A stretch of DNA of 64,000 nt from Burkholderiaceae bacterium (GCA_024235895.1 JACKLM010000002.1:744001-808000); one strand, 5' to 3'; shown: positions 43,706 through 52,996, counted from the first letter of the stretch. The notes: generated by a model not told the origin, from the letters alone. Translations and numbers: made by a program.

Positions 43706-45227
43706 GATCGGTTTCGAAGACTACGCCCGCCACGACGGCCTGGGGCTGGCCGAGCGGGTGCGCCGGCGCGAGCTGAGTGCCACCGAACTGCTCGACGCCG
43801 CGCTGGCGCGGCTGCAGGCGATCGACCCGGCGCTCAATGCGGTCGTACGCCGGCGCGACGCCGCCGCGCGCACCGAGGCCGCGCGCATCGATGCCGATCT
43901 GGCGCGCGGCGACGAGCAGGCCGCGGCCGCGCCCTTCGTCGGCGTGCCCTACCTGCTCAAGGACCTGATCGCGACCATCGCCGGCGAGCCGACCGGTCAC
44001 GGCACGCGGCTGCTGGCCAACCTGCCGATGCCGCAGGACAGCGAGCTGGTACGACGGCTGCGCGCCGCCGGCCTCGTCATCGCCGCGCGCACCAACACGC
44101 CCGAGTTCGGCCTCACGCCGGTCACCGAGCCGGCGCTGTACGGCCCGACGCGCAACCCCTGGGCGCTGGACCGCAGCGCGGGCGGGTCCAGCGGCGGATC
44201 GGCGGCGGCGGTGGCCGCGCGCATCGTGCCGATGGCCAGCGGCGGGGACGGTGGCGGGTCGATCCGCATCCCGGCCTCGTGCTGCGGCCTGTTCGGGCTC
44301 AAGCCCAGCCGCGGCCGGGTGCCGACCGGGCCCGCGTTCGGCGAGATCTGGGACGGGCTGGCGGTCGAGCATGCGATCACGCGCACGGTGCGCGACAGCG
44401 CCGCGCTGCTGGACGCCAGCGCCGGCGCCGACGCGGGTGCGCCGTACGCCGCGCCGCCGCAGGCGCGGCCGTTCGTCGACGAGGTGGCGACCGAGCCAGG
44501 CCGGCTGCGCATCGCCTTCAGCGCCCAGACGCACTTCGGCAGCAAGGTCCACCCCGACTGTGTGGCGGCGATGCGCGACGCCGCCGAATTGCTCGCCTCG
44601 CTCGGCCACGAGGTCGACGAGGCGGCGCTGCCAGTCGAGCGCGAGGCCTGGTCGGTCGCCTTCGTGACCGTGCTGGCGGCGCAGACGCGAGCGCAGATCG
44701 AGGCGGTCGCGGCGGCCGCGGGTGCGCGGGTGCGGGCGGCGGACTTCGAGCCGGCGACTTACGCGCTCGGGCTGCTCGGACGGTCGATCGGCGCGTCGCG
44801 CTATGCCGCCGCGCGCCACACGCTGCAGATGGCGGCGCGCAAGCTGGCGCCGTTCTTCGCCCGCCACGACCTGCTGCTGACGCCGACGCTGGGCAGCCCG
44901 CCGCCACTGATCGGGGCCTTGCAGCCTAAGACGGCCGAGCTGCGCGCGATGCGCGCGATCAACGCGGCGGGCGCGGGCTGGCTGCTCGACCGGCTCGGCG
45001 TCGTCGGGCCGCTGGCCGAGCGCAGCTTCGACTTCATCCCGTTCACGCCGCTGTTCAACGTCACCGGGCAGCCGGCGATGTCGGTGCCGCTCTGGTGGAA
45101 CGAGCAGGGGCTGCCGATCGGCGTGCAGCTGGTCGGCCGCTTCGGCGACGAGGCCACGCTGTTGCGCGTGGCCGGCCAGCTCGAGCGCGCCCGGCCCTGG
45201 GCCGATCGCGTGCCGCCTGCGGTCTGA
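43704..45227 (+). CDS. amidase signature family hydrolase
   Basis: The 507-residue enzyme has the amidase Ser-cisSer-Lys triad: Lys in YLLKDLIATIAG and the Ser-rich stretch DRSAGGSSGGSAAAVAARIVPMA followed by GGDGGGSIRIPA, written here in separate pieces. Relatives cleave amides of aliphatic or aromatic acids and 6-aminohexanoate cyclic dimer. GatA is unlikely because no gatB or gatC adjoins. The start is supported by GGGAG 8 nt upstream; an earlier in-frame ATG at 43599 has no family sequence behind it. Confidence 0.92.
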   Translation: MIGFEDYARHDGLGLAERVRRRELSATELLDAALARLQAIDPALNAVVRRRDAAARTEAARIDADLARGDEQAAAAPFVGVPYLLKDLIATIAGEPTGHGTRLLANLPMPQDSELVRRLRAAGLVIAARTNTPEFGLTPVTEPALYGPTRNPWALDRSAGGSSGGSAAAVAARIVPMASGGDGGGSIRIPASCCGLFGLKPSRGRVPTGPAFGEIWDGLAVEHAITRTVRDSAALLDASAGADAGAPYAAPPQARPFVDEVATEPGRLRIAFSAQTHFGSKVHPDCVAAMRDAAELLASLGHEVDEAALPVEREAWSVAFVTVLAAQTRAQIEAVAAAAGARVRAADFEPATYALGLLGRSIGASRYAAARHTLQMAARKLAPFFARHDLLLTPTLGSPPPLIGALQPKTAELRAMRAINAAGAGWLLDRLGVVGPLAERSFDFIPFTPLFNVTGQPAMSVPLWWNEQGLPIGVQLVGRFGDEATLLRVAGQLERARPWADRVPPAV

Positions 45228-45267
45228 CCGGCCACGGGTTGCGGGACCCGAAGGCCTCGGCGCGACG

Positions 45268-46470
45268 TCACTCGCAGGGCAGCGGGGTCAGGCAGCCCGG
45301 GCAGGCGGCGTCGAACCACTTGCCGCCGCGCCCGCCGGTGCCGCCCTGGTTGGCCAGCATCTGGCCGAGCCAGCCGGCAAACGGCACGCCGGCCGAGGCC
45401 TCATCGTAGTAGTTGTCGTCGCGCAGCAGCGTGTGGTAGGCGCCCGCGGCCAGATAGTGGCGGAAGTTCGGCAGCCCGGCGTCGGCGGTGAGCGCGGCGA
45501 GCATTTGCTGGTTCCAGTCGATGGCCGGGTTCGGGCAGCTGCCGCCGGGGCCGTAGAACTGCTTCATCAACCCGTAGAAACCGATCTGGACCTCATCCAG
45601 CGCGGTCGTGAATTGCGCGACCTTGCTGCGCGGGTGCGCCTGCGCGACCGCGCGCATCAGCTGGTTACCGGGCAGCATCGTTGGCGCCTCGCCGAAGACC
45701 CAGGGCGCGAGCTGCGGGTTCCAGCTGTTGCGACCGACCGGGCCGGTGTCGAAGGCCTCGGTGGTCACGCCCTGGCTCGCGTCGGCGAGCAGCGCCGCGC
45801 GCGCCGGGCCGTAGCTGCGCTCGATCCAAGGGAAGTTGGCGGTCGCGCCGTAGCCGCCGGCGCTGACCCCGGTGACCAGGATCTGGCTCGGCTTGGGCAG
45901 CTCGCTCCTCATCCACGCGAGCACGGCCATGAAGTTGTCGAAGCCGCGATGAGTGATCTCGTACTGCGCGGGCAGGAAGGGGTTACCGGCGTTGAAGTAG
46001 GTCTTCGTCGTCGATCCGGTGTGGATGTCGCCGCTGCAGTAGGGGATGTAGACCATGCTCCAGTCGCGCACCGGGTTGTCGGCGCGCGTGGTGTCGAACA
46101 TCCCGCCGATGCCGGCCGGTGTCGAGCCGGGCGGGATCGCCGGCACGTAGAACTGAGGCGCCGGCGACGGCAGGCCGGAGCCGATCGGGAAGCTGCAGGT
46201 CAGGTCGTCCCAGCACGCACCGCCGCCCTCGAAGTAGACGACGAGCTTGTCGCTGCGCCCCGGCCGGTGGAAGAAGCGGAAGCTCGGGTCGGTGCCGGGC
46301 AGCGCCGAGCAGCTCGGGCTGTAGCTCTGCCCGTCGACGCCGGTGACGCTGGCCGCCGGCGTGACCTCCTGCCAGTCGCGCGCTGGCAGCGGCTTCTTGG
46401 CCATCGCCGGCACGGCGGCCAGCGAGATCGCGATCGCGAGCATGCTCGAACCCAGGGTCGTTCGCACCAT
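45268..46470 (-). CDS. secreted pectinacetylesterase-family hydrolase
   Basis: The 400-residue protein has a signal peptide (about 1-24, ending AMAKK). It carries the PAE-family motifs VVYFEGGGACW, IPYCSGDIHTG and the nucleophile elbow VTGVSAGGYGA. A His near the end (AAGAYHTLLRDD) is in place for the triad. Plant relatives deacetylate pectin; bacterial ones have mostly unknown ester substrates. Several cysteines suggest disulfides in the periplasm or outside. The start has an AGGAG site; the 5' leader holds a TCGTT-CA-AACGA dyad at 46480-46491. Confidence 0.82.
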   Translation of the reverse strand: MVRTTLGSSMLAIAISLAAVPAMAKKPLPARDWQEVTPAASVTGVDGQSYSPSCSALPGTDPSFRFFHRPGRSDKLVVYFEGGGACWDDLTCSFPIGSGLPSPAPQFYVPAIPPGSTPAGIGGMFDTTRADNPVRDWSMVYIPYCSGDIHTGSTTKTYFNAGNPFLPAQYEITHRGFDNFMAVLAWMRSELPKPSQILVTGVSAGGYGATANFPWIERSYGPARAALLADASQGVTTEAFDTGPVGRNSWNPQLAPWVFGEAPTMLPGNQLMRAVAQAHPRSKVAQFTTALDEVQIGFYGLMKQFYGPGGSCPNPAIDWNQQMLAALTADAGLPNFRHYLAAGAYHTLLRDDNYYDEASAGVPFAGWLGQMLANQGGTGGRGGKWFDAACPGCLTPLPCE

Positions 46471-46581
46471 CGGTCTCCTCGTTCAAACGAAACCGCGCGA
46501 GCGCGGCGACCGATGGATGCTAGCGGCGCTGCCTTGTCCGCGTAGAGCGTGCGGACCCTCATTCGCGGGGGCGTGCGCCCT

Positions 46582-47142
46582 TCAGGGACTCGCCGCAAGC
46601 GTGCTGACGATCTGGATCCGGCTGCCCGTGCCTTCGGCGCTGACGCGGACCTGGACCGCGCGTCGCGCTGCCGGGTCGCCGAGCACCAGCGTGGTCGAGC
46701 CGTCGTCCGCGCCGCCGATCTCGGCCAGCTCCTTGCCGCCGGCGAGCACGCGCATCGCCTCGCGGTAGAAGAAGGCGACCTCGCGCGCCGGGTCGGGCGA
46801 GCGCTGCGACAGCAACAGCGTCGTGCCGCCGTCGGTGGCGACCTGCGAGGCGCCCTCGCCCTCGATCGTCGCGCGCGGATACAGCGGGACGCCGAGCGCA
46901 GCCTCGTCGGCGGCGACGGTCCGCACGTGCACCGTCGGGTCGGCCTGCATGAGCGGCGGGATCGGCGCGACCGGCGGCTCGGGCGCCGGTGCGGGGGCTA
47001 CGACGTCGTCGCCGCAGCCTGCAGCCAGCACCGCGGCAAGCCACGCTGCGAGCAGCGCCGCCCGTGCCGACTCGCGTCGCGGTCGCACGTCGCTTATGCC
47101 GACCGAGGGCGTGTGCCGGGGCCACGGGCAGGAGGCATCCAT
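46582..47142 (-). CDS. predicted lipoprotein of unknown function
   Basis: The 186-residue product has a late hydrophobic leader (about 28-42) with a weak lipobox (LAAGC), a Pro/Ala linker, and then a compact alpha/beta part containing VPLYPRATIEGEG and VAFFYREAMRVL. The latter resembles a repeat seen in other small bacterial envelope proteins, but I cannot name the family. TACCAT lies 7 nt before the ATG. It is divergent from the AEC transporter gene 69 bp away. Confidence 0.7.
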   Translation of the reverse strand: MDASCPWPRHTPSVGISDVRPRRESARAALLAAWLAAVLAAGCGDDVVAPAPAPEPPVAPIPPLMQADPTVHVRTVAADEAALGVPLYPRATIEGEGASQVATDGGTTLLLSQRSPDPAREVAFFYREAMRVLAGGKELAEIGGADDGSTTLVLGDPAARRAVQVRVSAEGTGSRIQIVSTLAASP

Positions 47143-47149
47143 GCTCGCG

Positions 47150-47155
47150 ATGGTA
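47150..47155 (-). promoter_or_regulatory. -10-like hexamer for the predicted lipoprotein gene
   Basis: On the minus strand this reads TACCAT and ends 7 nt before the ATG. Confidence 0.3.
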
Positions 47156-47195
47156 TCCGCGGCGCGCCGTGGCTGGCCGGCGGCCGGCCTGAGGC

Positions 47196-47201
47196 GATAC
47201 T
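47196..47201 (+). promoter_or_regulatory. -10-like hexamer for the AEC transporter gene
   Basis: GATACT lies 10 nt before the ATG, with no ribosome binding site between. Confidence 0.35.
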
Positions 47202-47211
47202 CCGCGCCGCG

Positions 47212-48174
47212 ATGCAGTCCATCCTCGCCGTCACGGTGCCGTTCTTCGCCCTCGTGCTCGCCGGCTACCTGGCGGCGCACCGTCACGTCCTGCCCGAGAG
47301 CGCGATCCCGGGGCTCAACACCTTCGTGCTGTACTTCGCGCTGCCGGCGATGCTGTTCCGCTTCGGCGCCGGCACGCCGATCCTGCAGCTGTTCGACCCG
47401 GTCGTGCTCGGCGTCTACCTCGCCAGCGCGCTCTTGATCGTCTTCTTCACCGTCGCGATCACGTGGCGCGAGCCGGTCGGGCTGAAGGACGCCGCCTTCG
47501 GGGCCCTGGTGGCGGCATTCCCGAATACCGGCTTCATGGGCGTGCCGCTGCTGGTCGCGCTGCTCGGGCCAGCGGCGGCCGGGCCGGTGATCAGCGTCGT
47601 GCTGGCGGACCTGTTCGTGACGAGCTCCATCTGCATCGCGCTGGCGCAGGCCGGCGACGCGGTCGGCCACGGTGCGCGCGCCGGCGCGGTGCGCGCGCTG
47701 CGCGGCGCGCTGGCCAACCCGCTGCCGTGGGCGATCGCGCTCGGCGCACTGTTCTCGGTCGGGGGCTGGTCGTTGCCCGGGCCCGTCGACACGGTGGTGC
47801 GCATGCTCGCCGATGCCGCCACGCCGGTGGCGCTGTTCACGATCGGCGCCGTGCTGCACCGGGGCGGCCAGCATGCGCATACGCGCACGCCGCCGTCGCG
47901 CTACCTGCCGGTGGCCGCGGTCAAGTTGTTCGTCCATCCGCTGCTCGTCTTCGCGCTCGCGAGCACGGCGGTGCGGCTGGGGCTGCCGCTGTCGACCTTC
48001 CAGGCAACCGCGATCACCCTTGCGGCGGCGCTGCCGAGTGCCAGCAACGTCTCGCTGCTGGCCGAGCGCTACGGCGCCGACAACGGCCGCATCGCGCGCA
48101 TCATCATGAGCAGCACCGCGGCCGCCTTCGTCAGCTTCTCGCTGCTGGCTTGGGGATTCGGGGCGCGGCCGTGA
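47212..48174 (+). CDS. AEC-family (auxin efflux carrier-like) transporter
   Basis: The 320-residue inner-membrane protein has about ten hydrophobic helices in two similar halves. It has the AEC markers AAFPNTGFMGVPLLVALLG in the first half and LAAALPSASNVSLLAERYG in the second. Bacterial members export or take up small organic acids such as malate. The substrate is not evident. It is convergent with the CoA-transferase gene. Confidence 0.9.
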   Translation: MQSILAVTVPFFALVLAGYLAAHRHVLPESAIPGLNTFVLYFALPAMLFRFGAGTPILQLFDPVVLGVYLASALLIVFFTVAITWREPVGLKDAAFGALVAAFPNTGFMGVPLLVALLGPAAAGPVISVVLADLFVTSSICIALAQAGDAVGHGARAGAVRALRGALANPLPWAIALGALFSVGGWSLPGPVDTVVRMLADAATPVALFTIGAVLHRGGQHAHTRTPPSRYLPVAAVKLFVHPLLVFALASTAVRLGLPLSTFQATAITLAAALPSASNVSLLAERYGADNGRIARIIMSSTAAAFVSFSLLAWGFGARP

Positions 48175-48187
48175 GCGAGCGCCCCCG

Positions 48188-49462
48188 TCAGATCGCCCCA
48201 GCCGCGCGCAGCGCGGCGATCTCGTCGGCGCCGAGGCCGAATTCCGCCAGCACCTCGTCGGTCTGCTGCCCCAGCAGCGGCGGCGCGCGGCGCATCGACG
48301 GCGGGGTGGCGGCCAGCTTGATCGGGCTGGCGACGAGTTCGACCACGCCGGCCAGCGGATGCGGCATCGTCGTCGTCATCCCGCGGTCGCGCACCTGCGG
48401 GTCGGCGAAGACCTCGGCGAGGTCGTTGATCGGCCCGCACGGCACCTTGGCGGCTTCCAGCGCCGCCAGCCAGTCGGCGCGTATGCGCGTTCGCATCAGC
48501 CCGGCGACGATCGGCACCAGCTGCTCGCGGTGGCGCACGCGGCCGGCGTTGGTCGCGAAGCGCGCGTCGGCCGCCAGGTCGGGCCGGCCGGCAACGGCGC
48601 AGAACTTGGCGAACTGGCCATCGTTGCCGACGGCCAGGATCATGTGCCCGTCGGCGGCCTCGAACACCTGGTACGGCACGATATTCTGGTGCGCGTTGCC
48701 CAGCCGCCGCGGCGGCTGCCGCGTGACGAGGTAGCTGGCGCCGAGGTTGGCGAGCATCGCGACCTGGCAGTCCAGCAGCGCCATGTCGATCGCCTGCCCC
48801 TGTCCGGTGGCGTCGCGGTGGCGCAGTGCGGCCAGGATCGCCACCGTCGCGTACATCCCGGTGAACAGGTCGGCGACCGCGACGCCGACCTTCTGCGGCC
48901 CGCCGCCGGGCATGTCGTCGCGCTCGCCGGTCACGCTCATCAGCCCGCCCAGGCCCTGGATCGCGTAGTCGTAGCCGGCGCGGTCGCGGTAGGGGCCGGT
49001 CTGGCCGAAGCCGGTGATCGAGCAGTAGACGAGCCGCGGCTGGATCGCCCGCAGCGACGCCGCGTCCAGCCCGTAGCGCGCCATGTCGCCGACCTTGAAG
49101 TTCTCGACCACGACGTCGCAGTCGGGTGCCAGCCTGCGGATCAACGTCTGTCCGTCGGGATGGGCGAGGTCGACCGTGATCGAGCGCTTGTTGCGGTTGG
49201 TGCCGAGGTAGTACGTCGCCTCGGCAGTGTCACGGCCGTCGCGGTCCTTCAGGAAGGGCGGTCCCCAGCCGCGCGTATCGTCGCCGCCCGGGTGACCGCC
49301 GCCGCGCGCCGGCGGGCGCTCGACCTTGATCACGTCGGCGCCCAGGTCGGCCAGCGTCTGCGTGCACCAGGGACCGGCGAGGACGCGCGACAGGTCGAGC
49401 ACGCGCACGCCGGCCAGCGCGCCGGGGGTCTGGTCGGCAGGGGAGGTGCAAGGGGCGTTCAT
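48188..49462 (-). CDS. CaiB/BaiF family CoA-transferase
   Basis: The 424-residue class III CoA-transferase starts GVRVLDLSRVLAGPWCTQ and has the catalytic Asp in AGYDYAIQGLGGLM. It also has NRNKRSITVDL and the GGG loop. Such enzymes move CoA between carboxylates (formyl/oxalate, succinyl/malate, glutarate and others). The neighbours give no clue to the acids used. GACAAT lies 9 nt before the ATG on the minus strand; the frame is open further upstream without family similarity. Confidence 0.92.
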   Translation of the reverse strand: MNAPCTSPADQTPGALAGVRVLDLSRVLAGPWCTQTLADLGADVIKVERPPARGGGHPGGDDTRGWGPPFLKDRDGRDTAEATYYLGTNRNKRSITVDLAHPDGQTLIRRLAPDCDVVVENFKVGDMARYGLDAASLRAIQPRLVYCSITGFGQTGPYRDRAGYDYAIQGLGGLMSVTGERDDMPGGGPQKVGVAVADLFTGMYATVAILAALRHRDATGQGQAIDMALLDCQVAMLANLGASYLVTRQPPRRLGNAHQNIVPYQVFEAADGHMILAVGNDGQFAKFCAVAGRPDLAADARFATNAGRVRHREQLVPIVAGLMRTRIRADWLAALEAAKVPCGPINDLAEVFADPQVRDRGMTTTMPHPLAGVVELVASPIKLAATPPSMRRAPPLLGQQTDEVLAEFGLGADEIAALRAAGAI

Positions 49463-49548
49463 CGTGCCCCGATTGTCGCCGCGCGTGGTGCGGCGACGCA
49501 GCCGCTGCGGAGGCCCGGCGCCGTCCCGCCGGGGGCGACCAGGGCCGG

Positions 49549-49554
49549 GATAAT
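49549..49554 (+). promoter_or_regulatory. -10-like hexamer for the lipoprotein gene at 49561
   Basis: GATAAT, five of six matches to the -10 consensus, ends 6 nt before the ATG. The same hexamer precedes ruvA. Confidence 0.5.
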
Positions 49555-49560
49555 CCCGCC

Positions 49561-50124
49561 ATGTGGTCCTCCGAAGGCTCGCGCCACCTCCCGCCCGTTG
49601 CGACCGGGCGTACCGGCGTGCCGGCCGCGCTCGCGCTGCTGGCCGTGCTCGTCGCGTGCAGCCCGGCATTGGACTGGCGCGAGGTCCGCCCCGACGGCAG
49701 CGAGGCAGTCGTGCTGATGCCGTGCAAGCCGGCGAGCCACGCACGCCGGGTCGAGCTGGCCGGCAGCGAGTTCACCTGGACGCTGCACGCGTGCCAGGCG
49801 ATGGGCATGACCTGGGGTTTCGGGTTTGCGGCGCTGGACGATCCCGCGCGCGTCGACGACGTGCTGCGCGAGCTGCAGCGCAGCGCGCTGTCGCACATTG
49901 GCGCCAGCGACGGCGACCCGATGCCGCTGCAGGTCGACGGCGCCACGCCCGGCGCGCGGGCAGCGCGGCTGTCGGTGCAAGGACGGCTGCCCGACGGGCG
50001 TGCGGTGCAGCAGCAGGTCGCGTTCTTCGTCCGCGGCACGCGGGTGTACCAGGCCAGCGTGGTGGGTACCGTGGTCCTGGCCGAGGAGGCGCAGACCTTC
50101 TTCGACAGCCTGAGCCTGCGCTGA
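49561..50124 (+). CDS. predicted lipoprotein of unknown function
   Basis: The 187-residue protein has a leader from about 18 with a good lipobox (LVAC, Cys33), then a mature domain beginning DWREVRPDGSEAVVLMPCKP and ending in a pattern of beta strands and a helix (AEEAQTFFDSLSL). Two further cysteines could form a disulfide. I do not recognise the family. It probably belongs to one transcript with the MFS gene 15 bp downstream. Confidence 0.8.
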   Translation: MWSSEGSRHLPPVATGRTGVPAALALLAVLVACSPALDWREVRPDGSEAVVLMPCKPASHARRVELAGSEFTWTLHACQAMGMTWGFGFAALDDPARVDDVLRELQRSALSHIGASDGDPMPLQVDGATPGARAARLSVQGRLPDGRAVQQQVAFFVRGTRVYQASVVGTVVLAEEAQTFFDSLSLR

Positions 50125-50139
50125 CGGGGCGACGCGACG

Positions 50140-51396
50140 GTGACGCTGATCACGGGCGCGGCGGCAGCGCGCGTCTTCCTCGTCTTCGCGTTCGCCTACT
50201 TCCTGTCGGCGCTGCTGCGCGCGGTCACGGCCACGCTGGCGCCGGTCTTCAGCCGCGAGCTGGCGCTGGGGGCAGGCGACCTCGGGCTGCTCGCCGGCGC
50301 CTACTTCCTCGGCTTCGCGCTGATGCAGCTGCCGCTCGGGCAGGCGCTGGACCGCTTCGGGCCGCGGCGCGTTCAGACCGCTCTGATGACGCTGGCGGTG
50401 GCGGGCTGCGTCGCGTTCGCGCTCGCGCAGTCGCTGGCGGCGCTGCTCGCCTCGCGCGTGCTGATCGGCATGGGCGTGGCGGCCTGCCTGATGGCGCCGC
50501 TGACCTGCTACCGGCTGCGCTTCGCGCCGGCCACGCAGCTGCGCGCGAATGCGTGGATGCTGATGACGGGCTCGCTCGGGATGGTCGCGTCGACGCTGCC
50601 GGTGCAGTGGGCGCTGCCGCTGCTCGGCTGGCGCGGGCTGTTCGTGGCGCTGGCGGTCGCGCTGGCGCTGGCAATCGCGCTCGTCGGGTGGCTCGCGCCG
50701 CGGGACGCGCCGTGCCGGCCCGATGCGTCGCCGGCCGCCACGCGCGACCGCGGCGGCTACGCGGCGATCACGCGCCATCGGTTGTTCGTGCGGCTGGCGC
50801 CGCTGGCGGTCGTGCAGTACGGCGGGCTGATCGCGGTGCAGGCGCTGTGGGCCGGGCCCTGGCTGACCGAGGTCGCCGGCTGGACGGCCCAGGCAGCGGC
50901 CGGCGGCCTGTTCGCGATCAACCTGGCGATGCTGCTGGCCTTTCTCGCCTGGGGGGCGCTGTTGCCGCGCCTGGCGGCGCGCGGCCTGGACCCGATGCGC
51001 GTGGTCGCGTTCGGGATGCCGGTGGTGCTGGTCCTGCTGGCCTGGGCGGTCGCCGGCGGGGCCTCGACCACGGCGGTGCACTGGGCGGCCTGGTGCGTCG
51101 CCAGCACCTGCGTCTCGTTGACGCAGCCGGCGCTGGCGCAGGCCTTCCCGGACACGCTGGCCGGGCGCGCCCTTTCGGCCTACAACCTGCTGATCTTCGC
51201 CGGTGTCTTCGCGGTGCAGTGGGGGCTGGGGCTGGCGATCGACATCCTGCGCGCGGCGGCCTGGCCGCCGCAGGCCGCGTTCCAGGGCGCGTTCGGCGGC
51301 TTCGGCCTGCTGTGCCTGGCGGCCTACCTGTGGTTCGTGCTCATGGGCCGGACCCCGGGGCCACCCGGACGCCGCGAAGGCGCACGCCGCGCATAA
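50140..51396 (+). CDS. MFS transporter
   Basis: The 418-residue inner-membrane protein has twelve predicted helices and the major facilitator motif A region LGQALDRFGPRRVQ between helices 2 and 3. The second half repeats the pattern (LAFLAWGALLPRLAARG). The GTG start is 15 bp after the lipoprotein gene. Substrate unknown. The stop lies 11 bp before the EIIA start, so transcription may continue into the PTS genes. Confidence 0.92.
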   Translation: MTLITGAAAARVFLVFAFAYFLSALLRAVTATLAPVFSRELALGAGDLGLLAGAYFLGFALMQLPLGQALDRFGPRRVQTALMTLAVAGCVAFALAQSLAALLASRVLIGMGVAACLMAPLTCYRLRFAPATQLRANAWMLMTGSLGMVASTLPVQWALPLLGWRGLFVALAVALALAIALVGWLAPRDAPCRPDASPAATRDRGGYAAITRHRLFVRLAPLAVVQYGGLIAVQALWAGPWLTEVAGWTAQAAAGGLFAINLAMLLAFLAWGALLPRLAARGLDPMRVVAFGMPVVLVLLAWAVAGGASTTAVHWAAWCVASTCVSLTQPALAQAFPDTLAGRALSAYNLLIFAGVFAVQWGLGLAIDILRAAAWPPQAAFQGAFGGFGLLCLAAYLWFVLMGRTPGPPGRREGARRA

Positions 51397-51407
51397 TGCA
51401 GTGCAGC

Positions 51408-51857
51408 ATGACGGCGGTCCTGATCGTTGCCCACGCCCCGCTGGCCTCTGCACTGCAGGCCGTGGCGCAGCATGTCTATGCCGACTGCGGGCATCCGGTG
51501 CTGGCGCTCGACGTGCCGGCCGCGGCCACCGCCGAGTCGGTGCGCACCCAGGCGCGCGCGCTGATGGCCGCCGACGGTGCGAGCGACTGGCTGGTGCTGA
51601 CCGACGTCTTCGGGGCCACCCCGTGCAACGCGGTGCAGTCGCTGGCCGACGATGTCCACGTGCGCGTCGTCAGCGGCGTCAACGTGCCGATGCTGTGGCG
51701 CGCGCTGTGCTACGCCGCCGAGTCGCTCGACGAACTCGCCGCGCGCGCCGTCGGCGGGGCCACACAAGGGGTGATGCGGGTGGCGCCGACCCGGCCGCAG
51801 AACCAGAAACCGTCCGCCACCGGCCGTGATCCGCACGACGATCACCATCAGCAATAG
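51408..51857 (+). CDS. PTS EIIA component, mannose family
   Basis: The 149-residue protein is an IIA-Man-type domain with phospho-acceptor His9 in LIVAHAPLASAL and the DVFGATPCNAVQ loop. No EIIB or EIIC gene follows, so it is a regulatory rather than a sugar-transport PTS, as in other betaproteobacteria. An ATG four codons earlier (51396) is possible. The last 32 bases overlap the start of ptsH in another frame; this C-terminal tail (His/Gln-rich) has no counterpart in the family and may be shorter in reality. Confidence 0.9.
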   Translation: MTAVLIVAHAPLASALQAVAQHVYADCGHPVLALDVPAAATAESVRTQARALMAADGASDWLVLTDVFGATPCNAVQSLADDVHVRVVSGVNVPMLWRALCYAAESLDELAARAVGGATQGVMRVAPTRPQNQKPSATGRDPHDDHHQQ

Positions 51858-52095
51858 GCTGGGCCTGCATGCCCGCGCGTCGGCCAAGCTGACCAAGCTG
51901 GCCGGCAGCTTCGCGTGCGAGGTGCACATGACCCGCAACGGCCGGCGCATCAACGCCAAGAGCATCATGGGCGTGATGATGCTGGCCGCCGGCCAGGGCA
52001 GCGAGGTCGAGATCGAGACCGATGGCGCCGACGAGCAGCAGGCGATGGCCGCGCTGCGGGCGCTGATCGAGGACCGCTTCGGCGAGGGCGAGTAG
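51826..52095 (+). CDS. ptsH: phosphocarrier protein HPr
   Basis: The 89-residue protein has the active His15 in RLGLHARASAK and the regulatory Ser46 in NAKSIMGVMMLAA. Ser46 suggests control by an HPr kinase encoded elsewhere. The start is a GTG that overlaps the EIIA gene. HPr passes phosphate from EI to EIIA in a phosphorelay linked in this class to carbon and polyhydroxyalkanoate control. ptsI is expected next but is displaced by an antisense gene. Confidence 0.95.
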   Translation: MIRTTITISNRLGLHARASAKLTKLAGSFACEVHMTRNGRRINAKSIMGVMMLAAGQGSEVEIETDGADEQQAMAALRALIEDRFGEGE

Positions 52096-52120
52096 CCCTG
52101 GGCCCGGCCGCGCGGCGAGC

Positions 52121-52996
52121 TCAGCGGCCGGCCGCCTCGAGGAAGTGCCGCCGGTAGCGCGCCGGCAGGTCGGCGAGGCTCAGCATCAGCGGCAGGTCGG
52201 CGGTCCCGAAGTCCGGATCCCAGGCCGGCGCGCCGAGCAGCCTGGCGCCACAGCGCAGGTAGCCTGCAAGCAGCGGCGGCGGGTCGACCGTGCGCCCGCT
52301 GCCGAGCTCGTCGACCGGCAGCGGCAGGCGCGCGCGCACCCGGTGCTCGACCGGCGCCAGGTGCGTCGCGGCGAGCTGCCGCCACAGGTCGGCCGCGGCG
52401 TGGCCGCCGTCGCGCATCGGCACGCTGGCGCAGCCGATCATCGCGTCCAGCGCGTTGCGCGTCATGAAGTCGGCCAGCGCCGCCCACAGCAGCAGCATCG
52501 TGCTGCCACGGCGCCAATCCGGGTGGACGCAGGAGCGGCCGAGCTCGGCCAGGCGCGGGCGCAGCGGTCGCAGCCGGGTGAGGTCGAACTCGGTCTCGGT
52601 GTACAGGCCGCCGGCGCGCCGTGCGGCGTCGGGGGTCAGGACGCGGTAGGTGCCGACGACCTCGGCCGCCTCGCCCTCGCCGGCGACGACGAGCAGGTGC
52701 TCGCAGAAGGCGTCGAACAGGTCGGCGTCGTGCCCGGGCGGCGTGCCGCGCGGCGGTGCGATGCGCGCGCCCATCTCCTGCACGAAGACCCGGTGGCGCA
52801 GACGCTGCGCGGCGCGCAGCTCGGACTCGTCGCGCGCCCAGCGCACAGCCAGCGCGTCGCGCGCGGGCGCGTCGTCGCCGAACGCGCTGTCGCGCGCCGG
52901 CGGCCGCGGGGCGGTCCGCGTCTCCGGGTGCGAGTGGGCGGCCTTCGCGTGGCGTGGCGGGTGCGCGAGCGGGGTGTCGTCGATCGTCGTGTGCAT
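52121..52996 (-). CDS. OlsB-like N-acyltransferase (GNAT fold)
   Basis: The 291-residue protein has the OlsB pattern: RLRHRVFVQEMGAR, FDAFCEHLLVV, VGTYRVL, LAELGRSCVHPDWR, MIGCASVPM and a late GYLRCGARLLG...DFGTADL. OlsB transfers a 3-hydroxyacyl group from ACP to the amino group of ornithine, the first step to ornithine lipids, which replace phospholipids when phosphate is short. No olsA is adjacent. The first 45 residues are low-complexity. It lies antisense between ptsH and ptsI. Confidence 0.82.
   Translation of the reverse strand: MHTTIDDTPLAHPPRHAKAAHSHPETRTAPRPPARDSAFGDDAPARDALAVRWARDESELRAAQRLRHRVFVQEMGARIAPPRGTPPGHDADLFDAFCEHLLVVAGEGEAAEVVGTYRVLTPDAARRAGGLYTETEFDLTRLRPLRPRLAELGRSCVHPDWRRGSTMLLLWAALADFMTRNALDAMIGCASVPMRDGGHAAADLWRQLAATHLAPVEHRVRARLPLPVDELGSGRTVDPPPLLAGYLRCGARLLGAPAWDPDFGTADLPLMLSLADLPARYRRHFLEAAGR

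Noticed and set aside
41169..44867. Minus-strand open frame of about 1232 codons opposite the radical SAM and amidase genes
   Set aside because: Antisense shadow; the real genes on both strands carry full family motifs.
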